Source: Ophioderma brevispina | Taxonomy: Eukaryota; Echinodermata; Ophiuroidea; Amphilepidida; Ophiodermatidae | Length of the DNA: 64,000 nt | Reading direction: 5' to 3' | Assembly (NCBI GenBank): GCA_023653785.1 | Contig: JAMKCH010056671.1 | Location: forward strand, 1-64,000 | Part shown: positions 54,965-64,000 of the stretch, one piece after another | Numbering within the stretch: position 1 is the first letter of the stretch | Layout: the number at the start of each line of letters is the position of its first letter | Notes under the pieces: generated by a model | Told to the model about the DNA's origin: nothing | The model's database searches: none | Seen by the model: the letters and a program-made list of their open reading frames with translations, nothing else | Program-made: the position numbers and the translations under genes

Positions 54965-56112
54965 CTGGTGAATGCAAATAAAAGAGGGACATGTGAATGA
55001 AACTCACATATGTACTGTACACAGTACCTCTTGGAACAACGATTGACAATAAGCCTTTAATGCCAGTAGTATCAAATCATCAAGTATCATTTGGTTTGGA
55101 GCAAATCCTGAAAATATGCATAGTACAACACAAATGGGTGTATATCCAATTTGATATACATTTTTCCATGAGTATTTTGATACTATTGCAAAGACATGCT
55201 TCTGAAGATAATGGATTACAGTCTTGAACAAGGAATAGAAAGACAGTATCCCAACTTACTTCTGTACCCTTAGTTCCTGCTGTGATGAGGTTTTCCAATT
55301 GCATTAGAGCTTTATAGAGCTTTACACATGTACTCTCCTGTATCCGCTATCGCAATTACAAGAAGTTGGGTAAATATGAGCTAATTACATGGCTGTAATG
55401 AAATCCATTGTCATATATGAGTGACCCCTCATTTAGGAAAACCCTGTTCAACCATGAAAGATCTGTATAGGTTATAACATGTTAAGGTTTGACAATGTTT
55501 TAGGATACACCCTATATATTAATGTTGTCACCCCACTCCAGGGTCACTATTTTAAGCACACAATGACATCTTAGCAACAATCAGCTGATCCCGATAGTTT
55601 TGAAAGCAATAATCCGGAAATGACACAATAATGCAAAACCATGCTGAAATGTTTACTTAGGCACTCACCTTGATGTTGCCATCACACAAGATGATCACGA
55701 AAGCAAGCTTTGTGAAGCCACATTATGTGAAGCCACATTATTGGAATGCATTTGTCATGCGGACCAAAACTATGTTAATGAAAAATGCATAGTTTTGATT
55801 TTTTTTGTTCAAATTTGAAAAGATCTCTGAGCCACTATAGTCCACTTGCAGGTTAATCAATGTTTTGTCAAGCAAGATGTTCACACAAGATAAGAATGTG
55901 TGTGAGGGCACTTTCCTGATGAATCAACCTTATATTTTTGAAGATCCCACAATTTTATGTCTTATCTCACTCAAAAACACCATACATTCTACACACTCTT
56001 GCCCAAAGATATCCCTCTTCTCTCCTTACAAACCTACACACTTCCCATTTTTGATTGCTAGTGTTTTGTTTCACAAGATGAAAGTGCAGTTTTTTTAAAA
56101 TTACGCACTCAC
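54965..56112 (-). other. hemicentin intron; possible hidden Ig half-exons
   Basis: The minus strand at about 55330-55255 reads ALMQLENLITAGTKGTE and is followed by GTAAGTTGGG, a good donor. About 55700-55670 ends CDGNIK before GTGAGTGCC. Either could be part of the second half of an Ig domain, but neither is convincing alone. Confidence 0.3.
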
Positions 56113-56307
56113 CAGTAGTTGGCCTAATTATAGCGAGCCTTCTTATGCCTGGGTTGAACCCTGTTATTAAGAGTCACTTGTCTGCCGTTCTTCTCCATAC
56201 TCTCTGTGGTGGAGGGTCACCCTCTGCTAGACAATCTAAGACCTTCACAACCCCCTGCCATTGCTCTCGCCCCACATTGGGAGTTCTTCTTACTATGCGA
56301 GTGGGAA
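56113..56307 (-). CDS. hmcn: hemicentin exon: I-set Ig domain (frameshifted)
   Basis: CATACACACAG/TTCCCAC and ACTACTG/GTGAGTGC bound 195 nt. It encodes VPTRIVRRTPNVG, then VVKVLDCLAEGDPPPQRVW, with the Ig Cys and the G-x-P-P-P...W pattern. After one indel it reads EKNGRQVTLNNRVQP. The second Cys should lie in the next exon. Ig domains split by an intron before the D-x-G-x-Y-x-C strand are common in hemicentin-like genes. Confidence 0.75.
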
Positions 56308-56609
56308 CTGTGTGTATGAAGAAGATGGAAACAGCTTGGGATTAGACAAGGTTTGTCAGATTGAAGTCTAGAACCTGCTTATGTTACATATACTATTGGT
56401 TTGCATTCATTTTACCATGACCACCATGTTTTAAGAATGACTTTTAGACCTATCTAGGCACTCTTGAGCTATCTATGGTTCCCAAATTAAATAAGTCCCC
56501 AAGTGGAATTGACATCATAATAATAATATGGCCATATGCTTTGTATCTTTAATGTAGGCAAACTTATGGGATGAAAAAAAGTTTTATGAGCTACATGTAC
56601 CTATGTACT
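56308..56609. other. hemicentin intron
   Basis: No signal was recognised. Confidence 0.35.
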
Positions 56610-56878
56610 CAGGCCCGTACGCAGGGGGGTGGAGGGGGTGCGGTTCGCACCCCCAAATTCCCAAAGGGGCAAAAATCCACTTTTTGCGGAAATTTTGATA
56701 AAAACATTTTGACACGAAAGTTCCACTTTTTTTGGTGAAAAAAAGTTCAAAAGGTGCAAAAAAAGGACCATTTTGGGGTTAGGTCCACTGTTTACTAAAA
56801 AAGTTCCACTTTTTCGAAAAAAGTCCACTTTTTTGGAAGTCCCGCAACCCCCCCAAAATGAATCCTCGTACGGCCCTG
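56610..56878. mobile_element. MITE with GGCCCGTACG termini and target duplication
   Basis: It starts CAGGCCCGTACGCAGG and ends CCTCGTACGGCCCTG, imperfect terminal inverted repeats. It is flanked on both sides by ATGTACT, a 7-bp target-site duplication. The interior is rich in CCACTTTTT / AAAAAGTGG motifs and C/G runs. It is non-coding; the target size fits hAT-like elements. Confidence 0.8.
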
Positions 56879-57073
56879 ATGTACTTCATTGAAGTTTTAA
56901 AAATACTGAAATGCAGAGTGTGATATTTTTTACCGTTTTTGGTTAAAAGAGTACCATTATTTTAACAACCTTGCATTGGCTGAAATCCCCTATAAAGTTA
57001 TCAATTCCATCATTTAAAACCAACTTAATTGGTGAAAATCCCACTCCAAACTCAAAGTAAGATTCCCTCTTAC

Positions 57074-57201
57074 CTCTTATAAAAACTGTCGCATGGGCAG
57101 ATTTACACCAATGATAGTTGGAAATCTTCACACAAATAAGTACCAGCGGCCTCCTTCCTCACGTTCTAATGACAAGTTCCTTAGACATCTACATGGTTGG
57201 C
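57074..57201 (-). CDS. hmcn: hemicentin exon: I-set Ig domain, second half (frameshifted)
   Basis: CATTTTTAG/GCCAACC and ATAAGAG/GTAAGAGG bound 128 nt. Segments in successive frames read KELVIR, VRKEAAGTYLC and ISNYHWCKSAHATVFIRG. The A-G-T-Y-L-C strand is the hallmark second-Cys region of an I-set Ig domain, followed by the last beta-strand. It completes the Ig domain whose first half is at 57627-57742. Two one-base shifts are needed. Confidence 0.72.
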
Positions 57202-57626
57202 CTAAAAATGTAGACATTGAGAGTAATATCACTAAAGCAAAGTACTTTTCGGAATACAGTTATAATGGCCTGTCCTACTAAATGCGAAACAGGTCAACCT
57301 GCCCTAACCAATGAGACCACTTATGTTCAACAATATCATCATCTATATGGAATAACGCTCAACATGCTACTGCTGATGCAAACAATGTGAAAACAACCTA
57401 AAAGTTCAACACTATGCATACTTGGAATTAGAGAGCAGGTTACTCATTTGGCCCATACTAAATGAAGTCCCCAACAATGTTTAAAATTTGAATGAATGTT
57501 CATTTTCAAGAAAGAAAAGATCGTTCTAGCATAATATAAAGTCAATTGACTGAATTTAAAAACACGCAAACATTTTTTTAAATTACTTGAAGAACCCTTC
57601 GTTTCCGCAATTTATGTAAGACTTAC
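57202..57626 (-). other. hemicentin intron
   Basis: No signal was recognised. Confidence 0.35.
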
Positions 57627-57742
57627 TTGGTATAGCCGAACCGTTAATGAACCACTGAATCTCTGGGACGGGGATTCCACGGCCTCACTACCAGTTCTAA
57701 GCGTATTAGAGCCAATTCAATGTCGTTGTTAAAGTTATGAAC
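57627..57742 (-). CDS. hmcn: hemicentin exon: I-set Ig domain, first half (frameshifted)
   Basis: TTCATGTCTCCAG/GTTCATA and ATACCAA/GTAAGTC bound 116 nt. The end reads GIPVPEIQWFINGSAIP, the classic G-x-P-x-P-x-I-x-W-x-x-N-G of Ig I-set domains. The beginning (the strand before the first Cys) is in another frame, with stops in the current one. Good splice sites and the partner exon at 57.1 kb support a genuine exon. Confidence 0.75.
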
Positions 57743-57794
57743 CTGGAGACATGAAGAGAAAGATTGCAAGAAATTGACTTGGTGTGATCTGTGT

Positions 57795-58567
57795 TTTTAA
57801 ACACATTGCCAGAAAATGGCTTTTGTTGTTGAGGGCTGGTGTTTTAAAAACGTCAGTACAAAAATTGACTTTGTTGTTGTCCTGTGGTTCTTAAACGTCA
57901 TTGCAAGAATTGGACTTTTGTTGTTGATGCTGTGTTTTAACATCATTGCAAGAAATTGACTTTTGTTGTCAGTAACTTTTCTAAAACGCCATTGAAAGAA
58001 ATTTACTTTTTGTTGTTGAACTGCAGTTGTTAACATCATTGCAATAGATTTGACTTTTGGTTGTTGATGCTGTTTTTTAACGTCATTGCAGAAATTGACT
58101 TTTGTGTCGATGTTGTTTTAAAAAAACTTTTTATGTTTTTCATTTTCTTAAATTTAACGTTCACTGCAAGAAATTGACGTTGTTGTTGATGGCGAGCTGT
58201 TTTTAAACGTACTGCAAGAATTGACTTTGTCGTTGATGCTTTATTTTAATGTCATTGCAAGAATTTGACTTGTTGTTGATTGGCTGTGTTTTAATGTCAT
58301 GTACAATAAAATATTGACTTTTTTGCTGTTGATGGCTGTGTTTTTAAACTCATTGCAGAAATTGACTTTTGTTTTTGATGCTGTTTTAATACATTGCAAG
58401 AAAATGACTTTGTTGTTTGAGCTGTTTTAACGTCCTTGCAAGAAACTGACTTTTGTTGTTGATCTGTTTTAAATATCACTGCACAAAATAACTTTTTTTT
58501 GTGATGCTGTATTTTTCACATCATTGCAAGAATCGACTTTACTGTTGTGATGCTGGGTTTTAATGTC
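57795..58567. repeat. about 46-bp minisatellite, 16-17 copies
   Basis: The consensus includes AACGTCATTGCAAGAAATTG and ACTTTTGTTGTTGATGCTGT. Copies recur about every 45-50 bp from 57800 to 58565 with one irregular 50-bp insertion near 58110-58155. Variation is mainly in T-run and G number. It lies in the intron between two Ig exons. Confidence 0.9.
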
Positions 58568-58672
58568 CTTTCCTGGCTCTCTCTTATTCTCCACTTAGTG
58601 TCACTGTGTGTGTGAGTGAACACTGCTTGTACACTCCAACAGACAGAAGACTGTTCGACTCCACTACCAGAC

Positions 58673-58754
58673 CTGGATGATAAGACGTAATTCCCTGGAT
58701 GATCCTGCCAACTGTGTTAAATGCGTACAGACATACAATCCAGACATCTGACTC
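58673..58754 (-). CDS. hmcn: hemicentin exon: I-set Ig domain, second half (short)
   Basis: TTACTGTTGTAG/GAGTCAG and TCATCCAG/GTCTGGT bound 82 nt. One frame reads SQMSGLYVC and the next YAFNTVGRIIQGITSYHP. The S-G-L-Y-V-C strand and A-x-N-T-V-G turn are the second-Cys half of an Ig domain. Joined after the exon at 59693-59885 (ending LQIQR), it gives a plausible continuous Ig strand order. One base is out of frame between the two parts. Confidence 0.72.
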
Positions 58755-59692
58755 CTACAACAGTAATAAAGAAATAAACCATAAGGCAAAAAAAGCTGTT
58801 TCCAGTATGTATTCCAAACCCAAAGCACAAAATCTGTTAATTTTTTTTTAAAGAATTTTCCCCAGAAATGCTCAAATCACATGAAATGAAGTCAAACAGA
58901 TGCAACCCAGTATTTTAACTGTAAAATATACTTTAAAACAGCAATATGGATTTCGGGATCCATAGTTTTTAGAAAATGACATTTCTATCTCTGCGGCATT
59001 TCTGTGAAAAAATAAAACTCTCTCAGTTCATAAAAAATAGACAAATGAGTCCAAATCAAAATGTGCACAGCCCACGGAAACAATCTTTCCTGTTTTGGCT
59101 TAATAATAAGTCCCACTGTTATGCAAGCTTTTTAAGGGGTGGTTCATATCACAATGGGGTGGGACAATAAGATATCATACGCTTCCCACAATGCATTGCT
59201 TCCAATGGAGGTTTTTTGTAACAGGTACTGATGTGAATCGTTAGTGGTGAAACAGCTAAATTAACAGCATTGATCACAAACTTGCATTTAGATGTTTAAT
59301 CTCTAACGATTCCCATGACTATCTGTACAAAAATACTCTATGTAAGCAATGCATTGGTGGGGAAGCTACTGATATCGTGTCTTGGGTGGGACTGTTTTGG
59401 GTCCCACATCTTCCTAAATATTACATTTTTTAGAAAGTTAATCATGCAAGTATTCCAAAAATAATGGTGAAAGTTTTGGCAAAGGGTTTTACTCCGGGGT
59501 GGTACTTAATTTCACAATGGACTTACAGGAATTTGTCGCATTTCCCAGCCGTTAATTACAATCAGGATCCCGATTCTAATTAAAAATCACTTATTTATGA
59601 CAAATACAAACAACACTTTTGAGCATAAAACCATTACAGGTAAGTTTACTAGACAATTACCACCAATGTGCAAAACTTCTGTAATACCGTAC
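58755..59692 (-). other. hemicentin intron
   Basis: No repeat or exon was recognised. Confidence 0.35.
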
Positions 59693-59885
59693 TCTTTGGA
59701 TTTGCAGTGTACGCACGATTCTGAGATACTGTGTCTATCTACATCAGCTGACAATGTGTTGGCCATTCCTTGTGCCACGTCCACAGTGGTGCAGGATAAC
59801 CTTGCACGGGCATGTAGCTCACATCAATCAACCGTTTACTGGTCTAGCCACATCTGGTTCAATAGAGGGCGGAGTGTAGGTGGCA
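59693..59885 (-). CDS. hmcn: hemicentin exon: I-set Ig domain, first part (frameshifted)
   Basis: TTTTTTTGCAG/TGCCACC and CCAAAGA/GTACGGT bound 193 nt. Successive frames read PPSIEPDVARPVNG, CPCKVI/PVQGYPAP (the first Cys and G-x-P-x-P), LSADVDRHSISES and TLQIQR. Ig I-set order is clear, but two or three indels break the frame. It follows the intact Ig exon at 62.9 kb in transcription order. Confidence 0.68.
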
Positions 59886-60360
59886 CTGCAAAAAAAAATA
59901 ATGATGACAACAATTCTATGTTTTACAGTGAATTTTAATGATTTGTGAGACTATGAGTTTAAGATGGGCTGTCTACAACAATTCCTGTTACAGACGGCTG
60001 GCATACAAACTCTCAAAATTTGCATCATTCATATTCATATCCCATTGTTGTGAATAATTGGATAACTACCCAAATATGTATCCATCAATTTGGACTTTAC
60101 ATCTGGTCAAGGGTCACTTTTTTGGTCAAAATATGGACATAGACAACATGACCACACTCGACATACATACATTGTCATAAAACTGAATGCTTGCATGCCC
60201 ACATAATAATAATTTTATAATTGAATAAAAAATACTTAACAAAATAAATGTTAGATGTTCATAATGATGCAAATGTTTATATTTTTCAATCCTGAGGACT
60301 AATACCCCCTTCCTTCCACTCATTCTGATTGCTCATGTTGATAGAATAAAATTTCGACGC

Positions 60361-60795
60361 TTGCGCATACATCTAAGTTCTGAAACTGCACCCTCCAGCT
60401 ACCATTATTCCCTGTTGATCATAACATTCCTCATATTCTCTTCATTCCATAGATGCCGGTTAGTGTCCTCGCGTCCACGTCGCGTAGGGTTTTGGAGACC
60501 GGGCTTTTTCCATTCCATCATTGGCCCTCGTCCCTGGAACTCCTTGTCCCCGGCCATCAAGAGAACTAATTCCACATGTCTTTTTCAAAAACTTCTTAAA
60601 CACAGAACGAAAACCTTTCGCCAACATCTAGCTGTTCTTTTTTCTTCCTCCTTCTTTTGCGCCTATTATCCTTTGGCAAGTAGCGCTTATAAGTTTCTGA
60701 TTATTATTAATTATTATTTAACTCCCCCAAGTTTATCTAATGAAAAGTCCTTTTGTAATGTCTGTATGCACCTAACCATGTCTTTGATTGGATAA
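60361..60795 (+). pseudogene. non-LTR retrotransposon 3' ORF end, copy 1
   Basis: The frame contains FHSIIGPRPWNSLSPAIKRT, then CLFQKLLKHRTKTFRQHL. The RxWNSLP..I....S...FK..LK..L pattern is the common C-terminus of CR1/Jockey-type reverse-transcriptase proteins. It is severely 5'-truncated, so no RT domain is present. It is antisense in a hemicentin intron. Confidence 0.75.
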
Positions 60796-61152
60796 TGAAA
60801 CATCACATTACACTATTAATAATCAATCAAATCAGTTGGTAGTGTCTGGAAGGTAAAATGCATACTCAGTCAATTTTCAAGAATCTCCAATTTTTGTTGC
60901 ATTTACAAAAATCTGATGAGAGGGAGCTGGTTACCCATGTAGAATGAAAAAGAAGATCTACACCTACAATGGTGTCAGCTCTGGAAGAGCTAATGTCAGC
61001 CATCCAGCACATGCTTGCCTTGCATGGTGGGCATGGTTGCCCAATGCTAGCCCCACTGCTGAAAACCTGGATTGGGACATCAGGACAGGGCAATCTGGTC
61101 ATTATCTTTGATCCAATAAATCCTCACACCAGCAGTTTTGCTGAGTGTGAGT

Positions 61153-61224
61153 GTAATCCGGCCACCCCCCCCGTGTAGCGGGGACAAAACCGGATTTAAA
61201 ACTTTGGTTTTAACTAACTAACTA
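61153..61224 (+). repeat. hairpin and TAAC-tail sequence (probable retroelement 3' end)
   Basis: AATCCGGCCACCCCCCCC, GTGTAGCGGGGAC and AAAACCGGATTTAAAACTT, followed by TAACTAACTAACTA. AATCCGG/CCGGATT and CCCC/GGGG form a double stem. The same hairpin occurs at 17523-17560 and, with 17 bases missing, near 18362. Confidence 0.65.
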
Positions 61225-61681
61225 ATGACAACAATTCTAATGTTAAAGTGAAATTTTAATAATTTGTGAGACTATGAGTTTAAGATGGGCTGTCTACAAC
61301 AATTCCTGTTACAGACGGCTGGCATACAAACTCTCAAAATTTGCATCATTCATATTCATATCCCATTGTTGTGAATAATTGGATAACTACCCAAATATGT
61401 ATCCATCAATTTGGACTTTACATCTGGTCAAGGGTCACTTTTTTGGTCAAAATATGGACATAGACAACATGACCACACTCGACATACATACATTGTCATA
61501 AAACTGAATGCTTGCATGCCCACATAATAATAATTTTATAATTGAATAAAAAATACTTAACAAAATAAATGTTAGATGTTCATAATGATGCAAATGTTTA
61601 TATTTTTCAATCCTGAGGACTAATACCCCCTTCCTTCCACTCATTCTGATTGCTCATGTTGATAGAATAAAATTTCGACGC

Positions 61682-62116
61682 TTGCGCATACATCTAAGTT
61701 CTGAAACTGCACCCTCCAGCTACCATTATTCCCTGTTGATCATAACATTCCTCATATTCTCTTCATTCCATAGATGCCGGTTAGTGTCCTCGCGTCCACG
61801 TCGCGTAGGGTTTTGGAGACCGGGCTTTTTCCATTCCATCATTGGCCCTCGTCCCTGGAACTCCTTGTCCCCGGCCATCAAGAGAACTAATTCCACATGT
61901 CTTTTTCAAAAACTTCTTAAACACAGAACGAAAACCTTTCGCCAACATCTAGCTGTTCTTTTTTCTTCCTCCTTCTTTTGCGCCTATTATCCTTTGGCAA
62001 GTAGCGCTTATAAGTTTCTGATTATTATTAATTATTATTTAACTCCCCCAAGTTTATCTAATGAAAAGTCCTTTTGTAATGTCTGTATGCACCTAACCAT
62101 GTCTTTGATTGGATAA
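61682..62116 (+). pseudogene. non-LTR retrotransposon 3' ORF end, copy 2
   Basis: Translation is identical to copy 1 at 60361-60795, including GPRPWNSLSPAIK. It is part of the second unit of the 980-bp direct duplication. Confidence 0.75.
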
Positions 62117-62203
62117 TGAAACATCACATTACACTATTAATAATCAATCAAATCAGTTGGTAGTGTCTGGAAGGTAAAATGCATACTCAGTCAATTTTTA
62201 AAA

Positions 62204-62918
62204 AATCTTGAAGTTTTTTGCACTAACAAAAATCATTTGATATACCTTAAAAGTTGCAGCTACCAGGGGGAGAGCCCCGGTTCTCCTAGTGCTACATGTA
62301 CACTTCTGGCATGACCCCTCTACATTTACTTATCCTAACCATCCTGTAAATTAGAAAAATGTAATTGAATTTTGTGGAAAATCCTGAATTTGGTAAAAAA
62401 AGCCTAAAAAACAGCGTAAAATTGAACTAAAAGGCTTAGAATCCGGCTGAAATTAAATAAAATTGCAAAAATTTCGAAAATCCTGGAGAATCACACCTCT
62501 GTCCAATGTATGAGTCAACAATTGGCCATGCACTCACACACCACTTCAATTACAAGCTGTGTCTTACACAGGAAGATAATACTATTGGTTCTTCATAGTG
62601 TTATGTGACATAATTAGCCAATCAGAAACATGGTAAGAAAACCTCAACTACAGATATAGAAGGTTGTTTTTGATTGGTTATTCATAGGTTATATCATATG
62701 CTATAGACGCTGTCATCATTTCTGAAACAAAGGCACACACGCATCTGTGGAATTGTTTACTGGGTTTCTGTTGTCAAGCGTTTGTCATACACTTCTGGGT
62801 TTACGCGAGTAGTCAAAATTTTGTTTCAGAATTACTGATAAACACTATATATCATATAATGAGCTAATCTGAGATACTCTTAAGAAAGGTTAGTAGACCA
62901 CGGAGGGTTAACCACCAA
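62204..62918 (-). other. hemicentin intron
   Basis: No exon or repeat was recognised. Confidence 0.35.
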
Positions 62919-63192
62919 CCTAGCACTTCAAGGATCCTCTGTCCTTGTACAATATTGACTGGGTTGCGAGCCAGGCACACAAACATTCCCGCATCTTCTT
63001 CTCTCACTACGGGTATCACAAGGTCGCCATTGGCCAGAACGTTGTAGCCAGCTGTGTTAGCGGGCAGTTGGTGACCGTTCTTCATCCAGCGGATGACCGG
63101 GGGCGGCACACCGGTGGCTTTACATTCAAGCTTGACTTCTTCGTCTTCGGTTACTGTGTACGTTTGGCGTTTGACGGGAATACTCGGTGGAA
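62919..63192 (-). CDS. hmcn: hemicentin exon: intact I-set Ig domain
   Basis: AAATACAG/TTCCACC and GTGCTAG/GTTGGTGG bound a 274-nt open exon coding a whole Ig domain. It reads VPPSIPVKRQTYTV, EEVKLECKATGVPPPVIRW (first Cys, G-x-P-x-P, core Trp), MKNGHQLPANTAG, GDLVIPVVREEDAGMFVCLA (D-A-G-x-F-x-C), RNPVNIVQGQRILEVLG. The one-exon, phase-1 form and the L-x-V ending are typical of hemicentin Ig repeats. It is the most 5' exon in the window; more Ig exons must lie beyond 64 kb. Confidence 0.93.
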
Positions 63193-64000
63193 CTGTATTT
63201 GTTTTAAAATAACATAACATATAAAAGTTTAACATATTCTCTGAATAAATGGTCCTGTATTGGAGCATCCCCAAGACAGTTGTGTATGACAGATATCAAA
63301 TTTTGATCACACTCATGAATGCAAATCATTTATTTTGAAATATATTTTTTTTGCATATTAATTAATAGTAGTCAACTAGAACTAAAGGATATTGTGTACA
63401 ACCAAAATTCCGGATACAGAATTTGCGATTTTCTCCAGGAAGGAGATCAATTTGAGCTTAGCTCTTTCACAGTGATTGGTATGTGGACAAGCATAATATG
63501 CCCAAAACATGATTTGTTATATTTAGGGCATCATCCTTTGGAATCTCTGAGTCAGCCTTAAATTCCTCATGATTTCCAGAGTATAGAACATGTCATCTAC
63601 TTATTAAATTCACAGATTCATCAAACACAATCTATATATATACAAAATATTTTGTGGGTTTTAATTTCTGTCTTAGTAATGGCTCTAGAAAAGCACAAAC
63701 AAAACTTACCAAAATTTCCCACTATACAACAACACACCACAGCTGTTTTGTTATGACAAAACCAGAATACAACAAAAAATATCAACTGCTACACAGTCTT
63801 GACCATCACCGATTTGGATTATTTATTGCACTAACTACATCCCATGTAAATTTCACGAAATTTAATTGCGAACAAATGTGATTTTTCTTAAATTTTAAGT
63901 TTCACACGTCTTTCTATGGAAAATGGGCATATAGAGGGCGCTATAAAATACAAATCATGACCTTTGTAGGCCTCTATGACAAGTTTCCTGCAATGAAATT
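63193..64000 (-). other. hemicentin intron to window edge
   Basis: No further Ig exon was found. Open frames at 63319-63561 and 63654-63881 (+) show no domain and are antisense to the gene. Confidence 0.45.

Larger units (their letters stand above)
59897..62203. repeat. 980-bp direct duplication separated by about 350 bp
   Basis: 59897-60880 and 61225-62203 are nearly identical, offset by 1321 bp. Each contains a 144-codon frame on the plus strand with identical translation. The 350-bp spacer (60881-61224) ends with a hairpin-plus-tail sequence. The absence of indels between copies contrasts with the 50-53 kb duplication. Confidence 0.9.

Overview
The window is AT-rich, repeat-dense animal (metazoan) genomic DNA. 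It has split coding exons with GT/AG boundaries, long introns and many transposable elements: DIRS, Ty3/gypsy, non-LTR, hAT-like, Tc1/mariner-like and foldback MITEs. The gene content and repeat mix suggest a marine invertebrate, perhaps an echinoderm or hemichordate, but I cannot fix the phylum from the sequence alone.

One gene dominates. On the minus strand, from about 63.2 kb down to about 9.5 kb, lie the 3' exons of a hemicentin (fibulin-family extracellular-matrix giant). In transcription order they are: I-set immunoglobulin exons (62.9, 59.8, 58.7, 57.7, 57.1, 56.2, 54.9 kb), thrombospondin type-1 (TSP1) exons (52.1, 50.4, 47.3, 46.5, 45.3, 43.9, 40.8 kb), a nidogen G2F beta-barrel split over several exons (39.4 tentative, 37.4, 34.4 kb), calcium-binding EGF exons (32.1, 30.4, 21.0, 20.3, 16.4 and its copy at 15.9, 13.4, 12.3, 11.3 kb) and the start of the fibulin C-terminal module (9.6 kb). 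This order, Ig-TSP1-G2F-EGF-fibulin, is diagnostic of hemicentin. The VWA domain and most Ig repeats lie beyond the right edge. The very last fibulin-module exon was not found with confidence.

The rest is intron or flank filled with repeats. 0-9 kb (downstream of the gene): a 105-bp tandem array, MITEs, a DIRS-type tyrosine-recombinase retrotransposon (4.75-7.6 kb) whose reverse transcriptase is missing, an hAT-like MITE and a 0.9-kb foldback. 12-23 kb: non-LTR fragments, foldbacks and two duplications that each join through exactly 20 T. 24.2-29.5 kb: a Ty3/gypsy LTR element with LTRs of about 175 bp. 30-43 kb: several foldbacks and a 150-bp array. 47.8-48.7 kb: three 303-bp repeats. 50-53.3 kb: a 1.6-kb duplication containing a TSP1 exon. 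57.8-58.6 kb: a 46-bp minisatellite. 59.9-62.2 kb: a duplicated non-LTR 3' end.

Data quality matters here. Many exons and element ORFs show single-base frameshifts while keeping splice sites and conserved residues, and some duplicate copies differ mainly by 1-3 base indels. This looks like uncorrected long-read sequence more than gene decay, although decay cannot be excluded. The two T20 junctions look like masked assembly gaps. Exon counts in duplicated stretches should be treated as provisional.
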